This document shows positions 1-5,636 of a DNA stretch of 8,020 bases, in pieces. The translations under genes and the position numbers were made by a program. Numbering within the stretch: position 1 is the stretch's first letter; the number at the start of each line of letters is the position of its first letter. The notes beneath the pieces are model-generated. The model searched no databases. It was not told the DNA's origin and saw only the letters and a list, made by a program, of their open reading frames with translations. This stretch comes from Acidimicrobiaceae bacterium. Lineage in GTDB: Bacteria; Actinomycetota; Acidimicrobiia; Acidimicrobiales; Ilumatobacteraceae. The stretch is from assembly GCA_002727235.1 (NCBI GenBank), contig PBWL01000032.1, positions 93,241 to 101,260 on the forward strand, read 5' to 3'.

Positions 1-347
1 CCGAGAACAGTCGCAGCTGACAGACCTCGATCTGTGGCTTGAGCGTTGACGACGTCAAGCATTTCTTGTTGCTGATCAACACCAACCACATGGGTTGCAG
101 GGGGAGTGAGCCCAAACACGCCGCGTCCTCCACCGCATCCAACGTCGAGCACCGATGGCGAGTCGATGCCATCGAGTGCATCGAGCGCTCGATGACGAGA
201 CGGTGTGTCAACAAAGAGGTTGCCGTCAGGAGTAAAGTTGCCCACCGGGTGAATCCACGGTGACTGTGGAGCCGCGCTCAGAATGTGGTCGGGGATTCCC
301 CATGACGCAAGGTCGTCAGCCCAGCGTTGTGCAACGGCGTTGGCCAT
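1..347 (-). CDS. Class I SAM-dependent methyltransferase, N-terminal 115 codons (runs off the left edge)
   Basis: This is a partial gene read right to left that leaves the window at base 1, so its C-terminus and true length are unknown. The translation begins MANAVAQRWADDLASWGIPD. Motif I of Rossmann-fold methyltransferases, VLDVGCGGGRG, lies at residues 67-76 and is the glycine-rich SAM-binding loop. The second-strand acidic residue follows in VVGVDQQQEML (D91), expected to contact the SAM ribose. The methyl acceptor cannot be told from this part. I chose ATG at 347; an in-frame GTG at 356-354 is preceded by GGGA at 6 nt spacing and may be the real start, adding three residues. It follows ogt on the same strand after a gap of about 40-50 bp with no visible terminator, so co-transcription is likely. 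It could be a small-molecule or a macromolecule methyltransferase. The fold assignment is firm and the specificity unknown. Confidence 0.85.
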   Translation of the reverse strand, partial: MANAVAQRWADDLASWGIPDHILSAAPQSPWIHPVGNFTPDGNLFVDTPSRHRALDALDGIDSPSVLDVGCGGGRGVFGLTPPATHVVGVDQQQEMLDVVNAQATDRGLSAATVL

Positions 348-396
348 AAGGGTCACGTTAGTTCCCGAGCGGGTTAGTTCGTCGGGGGCACGATGG

Positions 397-915
397 TCAC
401 GAGCGAGTTGTTGTGAGCTCGCGCTCGTGTGCGAGCAACCAGCGCTTTGCATCTAGACCGCCGGCGAAACCGCCGAGGCCACCAGATGCCGCGATGACTC
501 GGTGGCAAGGGATCACGATCGAAATTGGGTTACGGCCGTTCGCCGAAGCGACAGCACGAACTGCGCTCGCACGACCAAGGCTTGTTGCTTGTTCTGAGTA
601 ACTCACTGTCAATCCGAACTTGATTTCGGTGAGTGACTTCCAGACGGTGCTCTGAAACTCCGTCCCGATTGGCGTGAGCGGCAGGTCAAACACTTGTCGG
701 TCCCCTGCGAAATATTCCTTGAGCTGCGCGATGGCGTGCTCGATTACAGCGGATTGTTGAAATATCACTGAACGGCGATCGATGGCAGCCCGCTTCCACT
801 CGTTGTCATCGTCGCCCCAGAGCACAGCCCGAAGCGAGGTGTCACAGGCCACGAGGACAAGTTCTCCCACTGGGCTTTGCATTGTTGTTGCAGAAAGAGG
901 AGGTGGCACTGACAC
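397..915 (-). CDS. ogt: Methylated-DNA--protein-cysteine S-methyltransferase (O6-alkylguanine-DNA alkyltransferase)
   Basis: This suicide DNA-repair protein transfers the alkyl group from O6-alkylguanine (and more weakly O4-alkylthymine) to its own cysteine. The diagnostic active-site motif IPCHRV is at residues 135-140, with nucleophile C137, inside NPISIVIPCHRVIAASGGLGGFAGG. The upstream helix-turn-helix region, with TEFQSTVWKSL (85-95), VSYSEQA (104-110) and AVRAVASANGRNP (118-130), matches the family DNA-binding and base-flipping segment. At 172 aa it is a stand-alone Ogt/MGMT, not a fused Ada. The longest start is GTG at 915. ATG at 882 (residue 12, MQSPVGELVLVA) aligns better with where the family usually begins, and neither has a good Shine-Dalgarno. 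A possible promoter 7 nt upstream of GTG 915 would allow a leaderless message. It is divergent from the MMPL gene and followed by a methyltransferase gene. Function is secure; the exact start is not. Confidence 0.95.
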   Translation of the reverse strand: MSVPPPLSATTMQSPVGELVLVACDTSLRAVLWGDDDNEWKRAAIDRRSVIFQQSAVIEHAIAQLKEYFAGDRQVFDLPLTPIGTEFQSTVWKSLTEIKFGLTVSYSEQATSLGRASAVRAVASANGRNPISIVIPCHRVIAASGGLGGFAGGLDAKRWLLAHERELTTTRS

Positions 916-922
916 GTGGCCA

Positions 923-953
923 TATTTACACAGTCAGGGAATAGAAACAGCAA
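923..953 (-). promoter_or_regulatory. Candidate promoter for ogt
   Basis: On the minus strand a TTGCTG (953-948) lies 17 bp before TGTAAA (930-925), which overlaps TAAATA (928-923). The TAAATA ends 7 nt before the GTG at 915, which would fit a leaderless or very short-leader transcript. This rests on a match by eye to sigma70-type hexamers only. Confidence 0.3.
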
Positions 954-963
954 AAATTTCGAG

Positions 964-981
964 GGGTGGCAATCGTCACCC
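964..981. promoter_or_regulatory. Short hairpin/inverted repeat in the ogt-MMPL divergent region
   Basis: GGGTGGC and GTCACCC form a 7-bp stem with one G-T wobble around an AATC tetraloop. It lies just upstream of the candidate ogt -35 box and about 55 bp before the MMPL GTG. No gene ends nearby that it could terminate, so an operator is the more natural reading, though chance is quite possible at this length. No regulator is identified. Confidence 0.3.
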
Positions 982-1035
982 ATGCTTCGGAATGAAATGA
1001 CAGTCAACCGACGTTAGAAATGAAGTGCCGCCATC

Positions 1036-3423
1036 GTGGCTCCCCCTAAAAGAAAGTTGCTGACGTCAAATATGTATGCCTCTTTGGCCCGTTGGGCCTT
1101 CCGTCGAGGAAAAGTTGTTATTGCTGCATGGATCATCATCCTGTTCGGCGTCAACGCAATTGCTGGCGCTATCGGCACTGCGTTCTCCGCTGAGTTCTCA
1201 ACCCCCGAGTCGGAGAGTACGAGAGGCTTCGCGGTGCTCAACGAGCACTTCCCAGGCTCGAGCAGTGCGTTCAGCGGAAACATCGTGTTCAAGGCCGAAC
1301 AGGGTGTCACCGACCCGGAAGTGGTCGAGCAAATGTCTGCCATGTTCCTCGAGGTTGACGGAATCGAAGAAATCGGGGTCGTAAGCCCATATTCACAGAT
1401 GGGTGCGAGCCAGATTTCTGCTGATGGCACGGTCGCCTTTGCTCAAGTCAATGCTGCGAACAGCATCGATCAGACCACAGGATCCGAAATCGGAGCGGAG
1501 ATTCGCAGCATGGCTCCCAACATTGATGGCGTGACAGTCGAAGTTGGTGGAGCAGTGTTCTCAGAGTTCGCCCCACCCGAATCAGAAATGATCGGCCTTG
1601 CCTTCGCCATCGTGATTCTCATCGTTGCCTTCGGCTCGGTGATGGCAATGGGTTTACCGATCGCAGTCGCCCTTGCCGGAGTTGGCACCGGCGGCTTTGG
1701 TGTGGTGTCGCTGATGTCTCACGGCATATCAATTCCTGAATTTGCGCCGCTGATCGGCATCATGATCGGGCTTGGCGTAGGCATCGACTACGCCCTCTTC
1801 ATGGTGACCCGCTATCGGGAACTCACCCGGGCCGGCTACTCCCCGGAGGATGCAACCGCAGGTTCGCTCAACACCGCAGGGCGCGCCGTCGTATTCGCAG
1901 GCATCACGGTTGTGTTTTCCCTTCTCGGAATGATCACCGTCGGCCTCGGGTTTGTTTCCGGTCTCGGCATTGCTGCCGCTGCAACGGTTGCGGTGACGCT
2001 GCTTGCGTCGATCACCCTGTTGCCAGCTCTGCTCGGTGTTTTCCATTCAAAAGTCGAGGTCACGAGATGGCGCGGCTTGATCGCAGCGGGCTGTGTCTCG
2101 TTAGCACTTCTCGGAGTAGGTCTCAGCCTTCCGGCTCTCTCGGCCATTGGTGCAGTTTTCGCTGTGTTGACCATGCTCGGCAGCATCGCGATTCGCCCCC
2201 TCCGCAACGAAGTTCCTCCCCGACGTGAGCGTCCTCTTCGAGAAACGTCGTCATATCGATGGAGCCGCCAGATCCAGCGTCGACCGTGGCTGTATGCGTC
2301 TCTCGGTGGGGGGCTACTCATCATGCTCGCGTTGCCGGTGTTGTCGCTTCGACTCGGATTTTCCGACGAAGGAAACCTGTCAGAGGAGACCTCGGCGCGT
2401 CGGGCGTACGACATGATTGCTGAAGGGTTCGGCCCAGGGTTTAATGGTCCACTTCTCGTCGCTCTCAAGACGAGCGATCCCGGAGATGTTGCCTACGTTC
2501 AGGGTCTCGCCGCCTCGCTTGAAGCCGATGTCGGTATCGACCGCGTTGCGCCGCCGTTCCCAAGCAATATGACGAACCCTGGTGAAGCAGAGGCATGGAT
2601 TATTCAGGTCATCCCAACGACTTCTCCGCAAGACGAAGCGACGGCGGCGACCGTTGACCGTTTGCGAGATGAGGTTCTGCCGGCGTCATTGTCAGGTTCG
2701 TCGATTACTGCGAGTGTGACCGGCGCCGCAGCCTCAAATATCGATTTCACCTCGTATTTGGCGAGTCGCCTCTTCATCTTCTTTGGGGCGGTGCTCGGCG
2801 TGTCGTTCTTGCTGCTGATGATGGTCTTCCGGTCGGTGCTGGTGCCGTTGAAGGCGGTGTTGATGAACGTGCTCTCGATCGCCTCGGCCTACGGAGTGGT
2901 GGTGGCCGTTTTCCAATGGGGTTGGTTGTCGTCGGTATTCGGAGTGGAGCCAGCACCGATTGAGCCGTTTTTGCCGTTGATGCTGTTTGCGATCGTGTTC
3001 GGTTTGTCGATGGATTACGAGGTGTTCTTGCTCTCCCGGGTGAAAGAAGAGTTTGATCGCACTGGCGACCCAACGAACTCTGTGGCCGATGGGCTCGCGG
3101 CAACAGCCCGAGTCATTTCCGCTGCGGCTGCGATCATGGTGGTCGTGTTTGGAGCGTTTTTGCTTGAGGACGATCGAATCGTAAAACTTTTCGGTGTCGG
3201 CCTCGCAGTTGCGGTGTTGCTCGATGCGACCTTGGTTCGAATGTTGCTGGTGCCGGCAACGATGGCGTTACTTGGTCGTGGAAACTGGTGGATTCCTCAG
3301 TGGCTCGATCGTGCGCTACCCAACCTCAACGTTGAAGGAACATCGCATGAGGTTCTGTCATCTTCGAGCGAAGGAGACGGGGCTGAGCCTTCGGGTGACG
3401 ACCGCGAGACGATCAGCGTCTGA
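1036..3423 (+). CDS. MMPL-family (RND superfamily) transporter
   Basis: This is a 795-residue polytopic inner-membrane protein of the MMPL family, which uses proton motive force to export lipids, siderophores or other hydrophobic molecules. TM1 is at about residues 27-48, followed by an extracytoplasmic domain (about 50-183). A five-helix bundle follows (about 185-336) with the Asp-Tyr pair D251-Y252 in GLGVGIDYALF. A second TM1-like helix is at about 420-438, then a second outer domain (about 440-573). The last bundle (about 576-745) carries D660-Y661 in GLSMDYEVFLLSR. The two Asp-Tyr pairs are the proton-relay residues known in MmpL3. Two additional hydrophobic stretches (about 347-364 and 367-387) sit between the halves. 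The tail is polar and acidic. The longest start is GTG 1036; ATG 1072 (residue 13, MYASLARWAFRRGK) fits the family N-terminus better, and neither has a convincing Shine-Dalgarno. The stop overlaps the convergent HEAT gene by 11 bp. The substrate is unknown. Confidence 0.92.
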   Translation: MAPPKRKLLTSNMYASLARWAFRRGKVVIAAWIIILFGVNAIAGAIGTAFSAEFSTPESESTRGFAVLNEHFPGSSSAFSGNIVFKAEQGVTDPEVVEQMSAMFLEVDGIEEIGVVSPYSQMGASQISADGTVAFAQVNAANSIDQTTGSEIGAEIRSMAPNIDGVTVEVGGAVFSEFAPPESEMIGLAFAIVILIVAFGSVMAMGLPIAVALAGVGTGGFGVVSLMSHGISIPEFAPLIGIMIGLGVGIDYALFMVTRYRELTRAGYSPEDATAGSLNTAGRAVVFAGITVVFSLLGMITVGLGFVSGLGIAAAATVAVTLLASITLLPALLGVFHSKVEVTRWRGLIAAGCVSLALLGVGLSLPALSAIGAVFAVLTMLGSIAIRPLRNEVPPRRERPLRETSSYRWSRQIQRRPWLYASLGGGLLIMLALPVLSLRLGFSDEGNLSEETSARRAYDMIAEGFGPGFNGPLLVALKTSDPGDVAYVQGLAASLEADVGIDRVAPPFPSNMTNPGEAEAWIIQVIPTTSPQDEATAATVDRLRDEVLPASLSGSSITASVTGAAASNIDFTSYLASRLFIFFGAVLGVSFLLLMMVFRSVLVPLKAVLMNVLSIASAYGVVVAVFQWGWLSSVFGVEPAPIEPFLPLMLFAIVFGLSMDYEVFLLSRVKEEFDRTGDPTNSVADGLAATARVISAAAAIMVVVFGAFLLEDDRIVKLFGVGLAVAVLLDATLVRMLLVPATMALLGRGNWWIPQWLDRALPNLNVEGTSHEVLSSSSEGDGAEPSGDDRETISV

Positions 3424-4006
3424 GATCTTCCGCTGATTGGCGCACTTGCCAATCACGATCGGTGAGAGCGGTATCGATTGCTGATTCGATCTCTGGACCG
3501 GAAAATGGAGCGAGAGCGAGAACGGCCCGTCGTCGCACCGCCGGTTTGTCTTCGCACGCGCTGAGGATTGCGGACACTCCACGCTCGTCGCCAATTGCTC
3601 CGAGAGCGGCAGCGCCTGCCTCGCGGACAAGCTGGTCATCGTGGTCTGTCGTGAGTGAGATGATCGTCTGGAGCGTGTTGTCATCGACCTGTTCTCGCTC
3701 GCCGTATGCCCACACCGCCATCTCAACGACAACGGGTTCGGGGTCGACGAGTAGAGGGGCTAAATCGACTCCGGGATGGAGCGCTCCGAGTTCAGCGGCG
3801 CGGCGGCGAACAAGTCGATCGTCGTCATGTAACGCGAGTTCTAGATCGGCATCGGTAAGTGACTGCATTCGATGGAGCGCTCCGAGAGCGAGTTCACGCA
3901 CGACGGAGTCTTCGTGTTGAAGAAATGGACGAGCTTCATATTCGTTCTGTTCGTAGCCGAATGCCACAACAGTTCGACGCACTGCGCGGAGGTCGCCTAG
4001 GCCCAT
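3413..4006 (-). CDS. HEAT-repeat (PBS lyase HEAT-like) protein
   Basis: This is a soluble all-helical repeat protein of 197 aa starting MGLGDLRAVRRTVVAF. About five HEAT-like helix pairs can be read: HEDSVVRELALGALHRM (31-47), DDDRLVRRRAAELGALH (61-77), DPEPVVVEMAVWAYGE (88-103), DHDDQLVREAGAAALGAIGD (121-140) and KPAVRRRAVLALAP (154-167). A final DRDWQVRQSAEDLRR (183-197) closes the protein. The D-x(n)-VR-x(2)-A-x(2)-AL pattern is typical of PBS-lyase-type HEAT repeats, which usually act as protein-binding scaffolds; no enzymatic motif or membrane segment is present. I chose ATG 4006, one base after the TGA of the upstream two-TM gene, which suggests translational coupling. A TTG at 4015 would add three residues and overlap that stop. 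Its 3' end overlaps the MMPL gene by 11 bp. The partner is unknown; the membrane protein encoded upstream is an obvious candidate. Confidence 0.85.
   Translation of the reverse strand: MGLGDLRAVRRTVVAFGYEQNEYEARPFLQHEDSVVRELALGALHRMQSLTDADLELALHDDDRLVRRRAAELGALHPGVDLAPLLVDPEPVVVEMAVWAYGEREQVDDNTLQTIISLTTDHDDQLVREAGAAALGAIGDERGVSAILSACEDKPAVRRRAVLALAPFSGPEIESAIDTALTDRDWQVRQSAEDLRR
3434..3455 (+). terminator. Palindromic hairpin just after the MMPL stop (candidate terminator)
   Basis: A perfect 8-bp inverted repeat, TGATTGGC and GCCAATCA, flanks a 6-nt loop (GCACTT). It starts 11 nt after the MMPL TGA. No T-tract follows, so it would be a hairpin-only terminator or an RNA 3'-end stabiliser. 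The whole element lies inside the coding end of the convergent HEAT-repeat gene, where it encodes the segment around RDWQVRQS. The symmetry is directly visible; the role is inferred from its position. Confidence 0.45.
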
Positions 4007-4007
4007 T

Positions 4008-4346
4008 TCAGCCAAGAAGATCCGTCAGTCGAATTACGCCTGTGATTGCGATGAAGGCGGTGAAGATGGCAATGACTGCGCCAACGATGACAGAGATCAC
4101 CCCGATGAGGCCGAGCGAAATAAGCCGGTGAAGCACTCCTGGCCGCCGGTATGGCGTGAGCGGCTGCTGCACGACTGGCACGCCGGTAGGCGTTCGACGC
4201 GGGCGTAAAGCCTCCGCTCGACGTGGTGAATCTGTTGAGGCTCTGGCAGTCTTTCTCCAACCGGCGAAGAGCAGTGCAAGCAGTGCGCAACACAGCATGA
4301 CAGCAGCGCGGCTTGTGAGCAGGTCGACAGTGAACGAAGAATCCAT
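4008..4346 (-). CDS. Small two-TM membrane protein of unknown function
   Basis: I do not recognise a family for this 112-aa protein. A hydrophobic segment spans about residues 14-30 (RAAVMLCCALLALLFAGW). A basic, proline- and arginine-rich middle follows (about 31-70), with PRRAEALRPRRTPTG and PLTPYRRPG. A long second hydrophobic stretch spans about 76-104 (ending AFIAITGVIRL), giving a probable hairpin with a positively charged and hence cytoplasmic loop. Its ATG (4346-4344) overlaps the ATG of the divergent protease gene inside CCATGG. GAGA about 6 nt upstream on the minus strand is a modest ribosome binding site. Its TGA is separated by one base from the ATG of the HEAT gene, so the two probably form an operon. 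The tight junctions at both ends and the clean TM pattern support a real gene, although the opposite strand is also open across it. Confidence 0.7.
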   Translation of the reverse strand: MDSSFTVDLLTSRAAVMLCCALLALLFAGWRKTARASTDSPRRAEALRPRRTPTGVPVVQQPLTPYRRPGVLHRLISLGLIGVISVIVGAVIAIFTAFIAITGVIRLTDLLG

Positions 4347-4347
4347 G
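4344..4347. promoter_or_regulatory. Overlapping divergent start codons (CATG)
   Basis: The tetranucleotide CATG, inside CCATGG at 4343-4348, supplies ATG 4345-4347 to the plus-strand PDZ/Lon-like protease and ATG 4346-4344 to the minus-strand two-TM protein. There is no intergenic space, so each gene's ribosome binding site and promoter must lie inside the other's coding sequence. GAAG at 4335-4338 is a weak Shine-Dalgarno for the plus gene, and GAGA about 6 nt upstream is one for the minus gene. Both start assignments are predictions. Confidence 0.55.
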
Positions 4348-5583
4348 GAAATCTCTGAGTCAAATCTACTCCCACCGCTTGAAGCAGAGCAGTCGTCGGT
4401 CGGGGAACGAGTTGTTGATCGAACCGATGTGTTTCCTTCGCGCCGTCACCGAAAGTGGGCAATTCCTTTGGCGGTGTTGTCGTGTTGTGCTGTTGCAGCG
4501 GTGGCGGTAACCGCGCTTGTCCCTTCATCGTTCATCGCTCGTGAGATGAATGAACGGCTTGGTGAATTGCAGCCTGCGCCGTATGCGAGAGTTCCGGGAT
4601 CAGCTCAGCCGGTTGGTGATCGCTTGTCGGTGACTGCGTCAGAAGAGGGTGACGAACCCTCACCAGAGGTGTTTCCTGCGATCGGTGATTTCATGCTGGT
4701 GACCATTACTGAACCTCCACAGTCGGTGCTGTCATGGTGGGTCGGTCGTGATGAGGGTGCAGTTGAGATGTTGACCGAAGAAGACAAGTTTGGTTTCCAG
4801 ACAGCGGAGCAGCGGCGGGTGTTCTCTCTTGAACAGATGCGCACGGCAGAGGAAGTCGCAGAGTATGTCGCATTGAGTTGGCTTGGCTTTGATGCTGCAA
4901 TCGTGCCTGGGGATGTGCTCATTTCGGAGATTGCGTGTCTTGAATTTTCTGACGCCGGTGAATGTGTTCGTTGGCCCCCATCAGATGAGGTTCTCGATCC
5001 GGGTGACCGGCTGTTAGAGGCTGATGGTGTTTCGTTGATGAGTGTTGGTGACCTGACGAGCGCACTCGAGGGTAAGCAGCCAGGCGACATCATCACGTTG
5101 CTCGTTGAGCGACGAGGCGAGGGAGAATTTGAGGCCGATGTCGAACTTACCTCGTCACCGGACGATCCGAACCGAACGATTGTCGGCTTCTTGCCGTTTG
5201 ATACCCGCCGTGTTGAACTTCCGTTCGATATCAGTATTGATACCGGCTCTATTGGGGGGCCTTCTGCAGGTCTTGCGTTCACGTTGACGGTCATTGATGG
5301 TCTGTCTGATGGTGAGTTGACAGGTGGTAAGCGGGTTGCGGTGACCGGCACGATCGACCTGGACGGTTCGGTTGGAGCTATCGGTGGTCTTACTCAAAAA
5401 GCATCAGCGGTTGAGCAAGCTGGTGTCGAATTGCTCCTCGTTCCGACTCGGCAAGGTGATGAACAGATTGCAGCAGCGAGAGCGGCTGCTCCAGATCTTG
5501 AGATCATCGCAGTTGCAACACTGGATGAAGCGATCGACGTGTTGGTGGCATTCGGTGGTGAGCGACCGAACCCATCGTCGTAA
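4345..5583 (+). CDS. ylbL: Membrane-anchored PDZ/Lon-type serine protease (YlbL family)
   Basis: This 412-aa protein has a short cytoplasmic N-terminus, one signal-anchor helix (about residues 38-60) after the basic stretch SRRHRK, and an extracytoplasmic body. A PDZ-like domain lies at about 190-270, with DPGDRLLEADG near 217-227. A C-terminal Lon (S16) proteolytic domain follows from about 290. The catalytic serine is S307 in IGGPSAGL and the lysine is K352 in GGLTQKASAVEQAG. Their spacing of 45 is close to the 43 of E. coli Lon (S679/K722, from memory). There is no AAA+ domain, as is usual for YlbL-type proteins. In Bacillus subtilis YlbL helps clear the division inhibitor YneA after DNA damage; that substrate should not be assumed here. 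An in-frame ATG at 4156 would add 63 residues, but these are low-complexity and antisense to the two-TM gene, so I chose ATG 4345. It lies upstream of the DivIVA-like gene, with a 53-bp gap. Confidence 0.9.
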   Translation: MEISESNLLPPLEAEQSSVGERVVDRTDVFPSRRHRKWAIPLAVLSCCAVAAVAVTALVPSSFIAREMNERLGELQPAPYARVPGSAQPVGDRLSVTASEEGDEPSPEVFPAIGDFMLVTITEPPQSVLSWWVGRDEGAVEMLTEEDKFGFQTAEQRRVFSLEQMRTAEEVAEYVALSWLGFDAAIVPGDVLISEIACLEFSDAGECVRWPPSDEVLDPGDRLLEADGVSLMSVGDLTSALEGKQPGDIITLLVERRGEGEFEADVELTSSPDDPNRTIVGFLPFDTRRVELPFDISIDTGSIGGPSAGLAFTLTVIDGLSDGELTGGKRVAVTGTIDLDGSVGAIGGLTQKASAVEQAGVELLLVPTRQGDEQIAAARAAAPDLEIIAVATLDEAIDVLVAFGGERPNPSS

Positions 5584-5598
5584 AAAATTTCTTGGGGT

Positions 5599-5624
5599 GA
5601 CAGCGTCAGCCTCGCTCGGCTGTC
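5599..5624. promoter_or_regulatory. Inverted repeat upstream of the DivIVA-like gene
   Basis: GACAGC (5599-5604) and GCTGTC (5619-5624) are perfect 6-bp inverted arms separated by 14 bp, in the 53-bp gap after the protease stop. The right arm directly abuts the candidate -10 box of the downstream gene, so it could be an operator. As a terminator it would be weak, since no T-tract follows. The symmetry is visible; its function is inferred. Confidence 0.3.
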
Positions 5625-5636
5625 TACTCTCAAGAC
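5625..5636 (+). promoter_or_regulatory. Candidate -10 box for a leaderless DivIVA-like transcript
   Basis: TACTCT at 5625-5630 matches the TANNNT form of actinobacterial -10 elements and ends 6 nt before the ATG at 5637. No Shine-Dalgarno precedes that ATG, which together suggests a transcript starting at or near the start codon. A good -35 hexamer at 17-bp spacing is not seen, so the call is tentative. Confidence 0.35.

Noticed and set aside
39..263. A 74-codon plus-strand open frame at the left edge
   Set aside because: It is antisense to the methyltransferase, whose SAM-binding motif is clear on the minus strand.
1020..1049. A possible 9-codon upstream ORF (ATG to TAA) before the MMPL start
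   Set aside because: It has no ribosome binding site, and its significance depends on which MMPL start (GTG 1036 or ATG 1072) is real; such short frames are common by chance.
1836..2468. A 210-codon open frame on the minus strand
   Set aside because: It is antisense to strongly supported MMPL coding sequence including membrane helices; no protein-like motif.
3462..3920. A 152-codon plus-strand open frame
   Set aside because: It is antisense to the HEAT-repeat gene and is almost entirely Ser, Arg and Ala.
4156..4344. A 63-residue N-terminal extension of the protease from an upstream in-frame ATG
   Set aside because: It is fully antisense to the two-TM gene, has low-complexity composition, and would place the signal anchor about 100 residues in; the start at 4345 gives a normal architecture.
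4605..5351. A 248-codon open frame on the minus strand
   Set aside because: It is antisense to the protease; its Ser, Arg and Pro bias reflects the complement of real codons.
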